Of a DNA stretch of 10,276 nucleotides, positions 6,984-10,276 are shown in pieces; position 1 is the stretch's first letter, and every line of letters begins with the position of its first letter. The notes under the pieces were generated by a model that ran no database searches, was not told the DNA's origin, and saw only the letters and a program-made list of their open reading frames with translations. The DNA comes from JBGSKV01 sp041740975 (GTDB taxonomy: Bacteria > Bdellovibrionota_B > Oligoflexia > Oligoflexales > JALZUQ01), in the NCBI GenBank assembly GCA_041740975.1, contig JBGSKV010000107.1, forward strand, positions 1 through 10,276, written 5' to 3'. A program made the translations under genes and the position numbers.

Positions 6984-7619
6984 TTACAGGTGAACCATAA
7001 AATGCATTTTCCAATGGCCATCTAAATCCGAACCTATTTCGAACTTGGCCGACTTATGAAAGACGCGTAGCATGGGTGTAAAACTAAAAGGGGTATCTGT
7101 ATTGATGCGATGTTCAACCTGCATCAGAAGCCATGCCTGCATCTCGTCATATCTCGCCTCGTAAGGCGAAACTCCGACACTCAAGCTAGTCATTAGTTCG
7201 TGGACATTGTCTTTAGTGGCCAGCATATCTGATGAGACGGCGGAGTAAAATGTCCTTGTCTCCCAATCGCCCTGCAGTCCACCATAATAGGCGACATTAT
7301 CGTCTAGCTGGCGATGCCCAGCCCCAAGCTTTACATAAATATTGCCTTGCGAGCTGTCTTGAAAGAATCTTTTCAAAAGAAAATTGTTCTGCAAATAATA
7401 ATATCGATCGCCTTCACCGTCTTCGCGAAATTCTTCGTACGTCACGCCCAATGCATATCGCGACGAAAAGCTATAGGCCGCATGCAGTGAACTGTAATCT
7501 GCGTGCAACATCGTCGATAGCATAACGCCACCTTTATAAATGACCGGAGTCGCGTGAGCTGCGGGACTCGTGAAAAGGCCCAAGATGAAAGCGAACTTCA
7601 TTATCTTAACTGAGTGCAT
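6984..7619 (-). CDS. Exported, probably outer-membrane beta-barrel-like protein of unknown function
   Basis: I do not recognise this 211-residue family. A signal peptide is clear (MKFAFILGLFTSPAAHA, cleavage likely near residue 23). The mature part alternates polar and hydrophobic residues with many aromatics (YALGVTYEEF, RYYYLQNNFLL, NIYVKLGAGHRQ, MQAWLLMQVEHRI). It ends in alternating short strands (HWKMHFMVHL), as in small outer-membrane barrels, although the last residue is Leu rather than Phe. It has no cysteine. The start at 7619 is supported by GGAGAG (7623-7628); the gene overlaps the preceding one by 14 bases, so it is likely translationally coupled. A second Met seven codons in has no ribosome binding site of its own. 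Placement before the MerP/MerT-like genes suggests an outer-membrane channel or sensor for the same substrate, by inference only. Confidence 0.7.
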   Translation of the reverse strand: MHSVKIMKFAFILGLFTSPAAHATPVIYKGGVMLSTMLHADYSSLHAAYSFSSRYALGVTYEEFREDGEGDRYYYLQNNFLLKRFFQDSSQGNIYVKLGAGHRQLDDNVAYYGGLQGDWETRTFYSAVSSDMLATKDNVHELMTSLSVGVSPYEARYDEMQAWLLMQVEHRINTDTPFSFTPMLRVFHKSAKFEIGSDLDGHWKMHFMVHL

Positions 7620-8127
7620 AGACTCTCCACTGAACAGTAAAACTGATGTGGATCAACATGCTGACTAAATACCAAGTCACGCAATATAAAAGACCCATAA
7701 CGGCAAACTGTCCCAACGCTAAGGAGCCAAGCATCATAAGTCCCATCAAAAGTGCCGGGATAGCAGCTGCAAAAACTCCGGAGTGGGCCTGAACTTTACG
7801 TTTGTAAGACACCGGCAAAAAGACATGGCTAAGCGCCATCACAAATCCAAAATACAGGCTGGCACAGAAGGCCGCACATAGTATCTGCCCCCCTGAAGCA
7901 AGCATATGAATAAAGTGATGACCCAAAACAATGCCGCCCATGCCAAACTGCGGACAAATGATAAGAGTTAGTAAACCGGCGAAAAATAAAAGACTCGCAT
8001 GCACTAAGAACACGTGCAAACCGGAAGGAGCCAGCATGCTGACTATTTTACTCAGCACGGGACTATTTGGTGCCGCCTCTGCGGAAGAGGTCATAAATAC
8101 CAAAAACTCTTTATCCACTTCTTTCAT
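7606..8127 (-). CDS. Cys/His-containing multi-TM membrane protein, candidate anti-sigma factor or metal sensor
   Basis: This 173-residue protein begins with a hydrophilic N-terminus of about 33 residues, then four to five membrane segments (around 37-57, 62-100 perhaps as two, 115-138, 141-163). Potential ligands cluster in the membrane part: Cys58 in CPQFGMG, His70, His71 and His74 in GHHFIHM, Cys84, Cys88 and Cys149. The gene starts two bases after the ECF sigma stop codon, which is the usual place for a cognate anti-sigma factor. Multi-TM anti-sigma factors with conserved Cys are known (NrsF/DUF1109 with Caulobacter SigF, responsive to heavy metals), but I cannot show homology. The N-terminal segment lacks the HxxxCxxC zinc motif of ZAS anti-sigma factors. 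The ribosome binding site is weak (AGGGCAAG), consistent with coupling to sigma translation. It could instead be a transporter component. Confidence 0.6.
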   Translation of the reverse strand: MKEVDKEFLVFMTSSAEAAPNSPVLSKIVSMLAPSGLHVFLVHASLLFFAGLLTLIICPQFGMGGIVLGHHFIHMLASGGQILCAAFCASLYFGFVMALSHVFLPVSYKRKVQAHSGVFAAAIPALLMGLMMLGSLALGQFAVMGLLYCVTWYLVSMLIHISFTVQWRVYALS

Positions 8128-8129
8128 TT

Positions 8130-8612
8130 TTACTTGCCCTGAAACTGTTTTCTAATCTTGCTCAGTACTCGACTAACCCTTTTACGCATGGAGACCTCGC
8201 TTTGTGACAGGCTCGCTGCCATCTCGGCATATTCCTGGCCTTCAAAGAACCGTTTCTCAATAAGTTCTCTTTCCGATGGGTTCAAAAATCCTAAGTCTAA
8301 ATCAAGCGTTACGTCTGATTCACCAGAGTGAGACTCGTCACTATATTCTATTTGAGTGGAGAATTTTTTCTGTTTGCGCAAACCGTCTATCATCACGCTG
8401 CGGGCGATGACAAAAATCCAAGCAGACAAAGGAATAGACTCATCAAAACGCTTGCGATTGCGATGGAATTTTAAGAAAATTTCTTGAAAGACTTCTGTGG
8501 CAATCTGCCCGTCGTACACACGATGGTTTATATAACCCAATAGTTTACCGCTATAGCGCCGATAAATTTCTTCAAAGGCCTGATAGTTATCTTCATCTTT
8601 GTAGAGACGCAT
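8130..8612 (-). CDS. ECF-type RNA polymerase sigma factor
   Basis: The 160 residues from ATG 8612 contain sigma region 2 (about 12-82: AFEEIYRRYSGKLLGYI, IATEVFQEIFLKFH, LSAWIFVIARSVMIDGLRKQKK) and region 4 (about 106-156: LNPSERELIEKRFFEGQEYAEMA followed by a helix-turn-helix and VSRVLSKIRKQF). Region 3 is absent, as in all ECF sigma factors, and the linker is acidic. It directs core polymerase to a small regulon, probably including this operon. Start choice is uncertain. The frame is open upstream to a stop at 8684-8682, and the residues before Met (AESNDVEL-MRLY) look like a normal ECF N-terminus. A CTG at 8645-8643 has GAAAGGGA seven bases before it, whereas ATG 8612 has no ribosome binding site. 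The next gene, possibly an anti-sigma factor, follows after two bases, and five more genes continue in the same direction. Confidence 0.92.
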   Translation of the reverse strand: MRLYKDEDNYQAFEEIYRRYSGKLLGYINHRVYDGQIATEVFQEIFLKFHRNRKRFDESIPLSAWIFVIARSVMIDGLRKQKKFSTQIEYSDESHSGESDVTLDLDLGFLNPSERELIEKRFFEGQEYAEMAASLSQSEVSMRKRVSRVLSKIRKQFQGK

Positions 8613-8668
8613 CAGTTCGACGTCATTCGATTCGGCATATTTCAGAAGACGGTCCCTTTCAATGGATA

Positions 8669-8697
8669 TACATACCCATATCTAAATTTGTGACCAA
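8669..8697 (-). promoter_or_regulatory. Candidate promoter of the sigma-factor operon
   Basis: On the minus strand TTGGTC (8697-8692) is separated by 17 bases from TATGTA (8674-8669). Predicted transcription start is near 8662, just ahead of the purine-rich GAAAGGGA that precedes the possible CTG start of the sigma gene. The -35 box lies inside the palindrome at 8682-8703. An ECF-type promoter cannot be excluded. Confidence 0.35.
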
Positions 8698-8703
8698 ATT
8701 TAG
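8682..8703. promoter_or_regulatory. Perfect 9+4+9 palindrome, candidate operator of the sigma operon
   Basis: CTAAATTTG (8682-8690), spacer TGAC, CAAATTTAG (8695-8703) form a perfect inverted repeat of 22 bases. It is AT-rich, has no adjoining T-tract and overlaps the -35 box of the predicted operon promoter. This suits a dimeric repressor site better than a terminator. The binding protein is unknown. Confidence 0.5.
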
Positions 8704-8746
8704 GTTTCATCTTATACTTAAGCGGAGTTTTATACGAATGGACTTC

Positions 8747-8944
8747 TCAGGTGGACGACGGATCCACGACTCCGGGAGGAGTTGAGGTTGGGGGTTTGAT
8801 CGGAACAGGTTCTGGCTCGGGGGGCGATATGGGCACTGGATTCGGACGCTCAGGAGGCGGAATCACTTTAGGACTCGGTTCGGGAGGCTGTTCGATCGGA
8901 ATCGGTTTTGAAGGTTTGGACATACATATCAAAAATAAAATCAT
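8747..8944 (-). CDS. Small proline-rich protein
   Basis: After a short hydrophobic start (MILFLICM) this 65-residue protein is almost entirely a Pro/Glu/Ile/Val-rich low-complexity chain with recurrent PPEPxP-like units (about residues 10-55), expected to be extended or polyproline-II. The start at 8944 is supported by GAGG at 8951-8954, six bases upstream; an internal Met at residue 8 could also serve. The gene begins 26 bases after the stop of the charged-protein gene and is probably cotranscribed with it. The opposite strand has an overlapping Gly-rich frame starting with GTG at 8751, which I take to be the antisense shadow because Pro codons read as Gly codons in reverse. Similar small Pro-rich proteins occur in many proteobacteria with no known function. 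That it is translated is likely but not proven. Confidence 0.55.
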   Translation of the reverse strand: MILFLICMSKPSKPIPIEQPPEPSPKVIPPPERPNPVPISPPEPEPVPIKPPTSTPPGVVDPSST

Positions 8945-8970
8945 TCAAATCCTCAGTTCTCTTACCGAGT

Positions 8971-9438
8971 TCATGAGGTACTACTTTTTTTTTCAGGCTT
9001 ATCCGCACCGCGATCGTAGGCGGGCGTAGGTTTTAGTTCGGCTTCTTCGTCATACCAATCTTCGCCGTATGTTTTATCAAGATACCTATCATCATCGTCG
9101 AAGCTATCGTTACTGGCATCGGCCGCCAAATCCTTACCAGTCTTTGTTTTTCCATCATCAAGACTCTGTCGGCTAAAAGGAACTCCGCCGTACGCCTTGT
9201 CACCTTGCTTGCGCACCGCGTCGTCGTAGTTTCTATTTTTCTTTTTATCTTTCTTCTCGAGACGATCCGCTTCCTCTTTCGCTTCAAAGGCATCAGGCGC
9301 GTTGGAGCCTTTTAGCCCTGATCGATAATCGCCGGTATAAGAAGGACGATAAGGCTCTTTTCCCATTTTTTCTTTGCTGGAGCGTTCTTTTAGATCCGCT
9401 CGAGATACTTTGTCTCTTTTACTTTTTATTGTGCTCAT
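8971..9438 (-). CDS. Highly charged, probably disordered hypothetical protein
   Basis: This 155-residue protein is very rich in Lys, Asp, Glu and Arg with little hydrophobic content, no Cys, no signal peptide and no membrane segment. It is probably intrinsically disordered and cytoplasmic. Visible features are a Lys/Arg-rich N-terminus, a mixed-charge helix (DAFEAKEEADRLEKKDKKK), an acidic patch (SFDDDDRY) and a Lys/Ser tail. I chose ATG 9438 (MSTIKSK) because GAAAGGAG lies nine bases before it (9448-9455). An in-frame ATG at 9492 would add 18 hydrophobic residues without a ribosome binding site, and ATG 9444 is too close to the Shine-Dalgarno. The gene ends in a run of nine A on the coding strand (KK before SSTS), a possible slippage site. 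It lies upstream of the proline-rich gene. The family was not recognised. Confidence 0.65.
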   Translation of the reverse strand: MSTIKSKRDKVSRADLKERSSKEKMGKEPYRPSYTGDYRSGLKGSNAPDAFEAKEEADRLEKKDKKKNRNYDDAVRKQGDKAYGGVPFSRQSLDDGKTKTGKDLAADASNDSFDDDDRYLDKTYGEDWYDEEAELKPTPAYDRGADKPEKKSSTS

Positions 9439-9569
9439 AAACATGAACTCCTTTCGCAGACTTCCAAAAAGTAACTGCAATATCCAAGCCATGCTCTGTT
9501 GAGACCAAAATCTTTCAACCTAAAACAGCCATCCTCGCATCATCTATTCTATGATTCTATTAAAATACC

Positions 9570-9598
9570 TTGACTTTTATAATAAAATTGCATAGAAA
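9570..9598 (+). promoter_or_regulatory. Sigma70-type promoter for the small coiled lipoprotein
   Basis: TTGACT (9570-9575, five of six bases) is followed after 17 bases by TAGAAA (9593-9598), inside an AT-rich tract. The predicted start near 9605 gives a leader of about 55 bases. The leader is C-rich and G-poor between 9612 and 9645 and carries GGAG at 9649-9652. Confidence 0.55.
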
Positions 9599-9659
9599 TA
9601 AGTCAGGGCCATGCCCCTATCCCCGTTCCCCCTGTTAACCCCTGCCGTGGAGACTGTCG

Positions 9660-10094
9660 ATGCTCTTTTCCCGAAATCAAAAGTCAATTGCAAGTGTGAC
9701 CGTAGCGTTTCTAGCCGGCGTATTTATCGCCTGCGGTAGTCCTACCCAAGACGCCCGATCCGTTCCTGACGCTGATGCCTCACAATCCGAAAACGAAACT
9801 TCCAAAAACAACGAAAAATCAGAAGAACAATCCACTGAAGCCAAAAAGCTTGCGGCGGACATCGAAGTCGAACGCGCGAAAGGCCTTGAGCGTTTAGAAA
9901 CGAATCAAACTTATGTTAAAGGCAAACTCGCAACCGGCGCCTCAGCTACCCAAGCTGAAGAAGCTGCCTACCAAATTTATCAAGACCAAATCAAAACTTA
10001 CGAAGCTAAATCCGTTGAAGACATGTTCGACTTCGCCGAATCTGTGGCGATCGAATATAATCAAGGATTGATGCCTTACTACCGCATTAACTAA
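9660..10094 (+). CDS. Putative small lipoprotein with acidic linker and helical C-terminus
   Basis: This 144-residue protein starts with a signal peptide ending in the lipobox VFIAC, making Cys25 the likely lipidated residue. Residues 28-60 form an Asp/Ser/Asn/Glu-rich flexible linker (SQSENETSKNNEKSEEQS). Residues 61-140 are mainly helical with heptad-like spacing (AKKLAADIEVERAKGLERLE; AEEAAYQIYQDQIKTYEAKS), ending in a Tyr-rich tail. The start is supported by GGAG seven bases upstream, a promoter at 9570-9598 and a strong terminator at 10114-10155, so it forms a single-gene unit. Residue +2 after Cys is Gly, so outer-membrane sorting is plausible. It is divergent from the charged-protein gene. 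The family was not recognised; a structural or envelope-stress role would be a guess. Confidence 0.75.
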   Translation: MLFSRNQKSIASVTVAFLAGVFIACGSPTQDARSVPDADASQSENETSKNNEKSEEQSTEAKKLAADIEVERAKGLERLETNQTYVKGKLATGASATQAEEAAYQIYQDQIKTYEAKSVEDMFDFAESVAIEYNQGLMPYYRIN

Positions 10095-10113
10095 CTACGT
10101 TTTTTTTCTAAAG

Positions 10114-10155
10114 CCACTTTCGAATCTTTTTAAGGATTGAAAGTGGTTTTTTTTT
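10114..10155 (+). terminator. Rho-independent terminator of the small lipoprotein gene
   Basis: CCACTTTC (10114-10121) pairs with GAAAGTGG (10139-10146). The stem extends inward with one wobble and one mismatch and is followed by nine T residues (10147-10155). It begins 20 bases after the lipoprotein stop codon. Confidence 0.9.
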
Positions 10156-10175
10156 GCCCCAAATAGCCCCAAATA
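10156..10175. repeat. Tandem 10-base direct repeat
   Basis: GCCCCAAATA occurs twice with no spacer (10156-10165 and 10166-10175) directly after the terminator T-tract. It is probably a slippage duplication. The remaining 100 bases to the window end show no gene or recognised site. Confidence 0.7.
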
Positions 10176-10276
10176 AATGCCATTAAAAACGAGTGTAGAT
10201 CTCTCTTTCCGCTGGACTTTCCACCCATCAATAACCCCTTTTTATATAGACCGTTGTTGCATTATTATTCAGTTTT

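Noticed and set aside
5735..8612. A classical mercury-resistance (mer) operon
   Set aside because: Only MerP/MerT-like parts are present; no MerA, MerR or MerD is encoded in the window, and an ECF sigma factor heads the unit.
8682..8703. Terminator of the proline-rich gene
   Set aside because: The stem is AT-rich and has no T-tract on either strand; its place over a promoter suits an operator.
8751..9029. Gly-rich 92-codon plus-strand frame starting at GTG
   Set aside because: It is most simply the antisense reading of proline codons and runs into the charged-protein gene; no good ribosome binding site.

Overview
The window looks like chromosomal DNA of a Gram-negative bacterium of moderate GC. 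Supporting signs are two lipoproteins with lipoboxes ending in ACG, a Sec-targeted beta-barrel-like protein, and an ECF sigma factor heading a membrane and periplasmic operon. The style of the lipoproteins and of the hybrid kinase would suit the Bdellovibrionota or a related former delta-proteobacterial group. That placement is an impression, because no rRNA or marker gene is present.

Left part (1-2700): a Fic-family AMP-transferase with its own inhibitory motif and a C-terminal winged helix is on the plus strand. Two REP-like palindromes follow directly. A minus-strand lipoprotein with an Asn/Tyr/His/Gln-rich tail converges on the fic gene. A 300-base stretch without a convincing gene follows, then a small exported dual-specificity (CX5R) phosphatase whose better start is a GTG with a ribosome binding site.

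Middle (2767-5694): one large hybrid sensor kinase with eight membrane segments, two PAS domains, HisKA, HATPase and a C-terminal receiver domain. It may have a nearly leaderless start.

Right-centre (8700 back to 5735, minus strand): the most interesting region is a compact six-gene unit. Its order is ECF sigma factor, Cys/His-containing four-to-five-TM membrane protein, exported barrel-like protein, MerP-like periplasmic HMA protein, MerT-like membrane protein, and MauE/DoxX-type redox membrane protein with a CPC motif. Genes overlap or lie 2-26 bases apart, and the sigma gene is preceded by a perfect 9+4+9 palindrome overlapping a candidate promoter. No mercuric reductase (merA) or MerR regulator is present. 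I infer an ECF-regulated envelope system for soft-metal or thiol handling rather than a classical mer operon.

Right end (8747-10276): a proline-rich 65-residue protein and a highly charged, probably disordered 155-residue protein lie on the minus strand. Divergent from them, a small lipoprotein has its own promoter and a strong intrinsic terminator. No tRNA, rRNA, CRISPR array, complete insertion sequence or prophage gene was seen.
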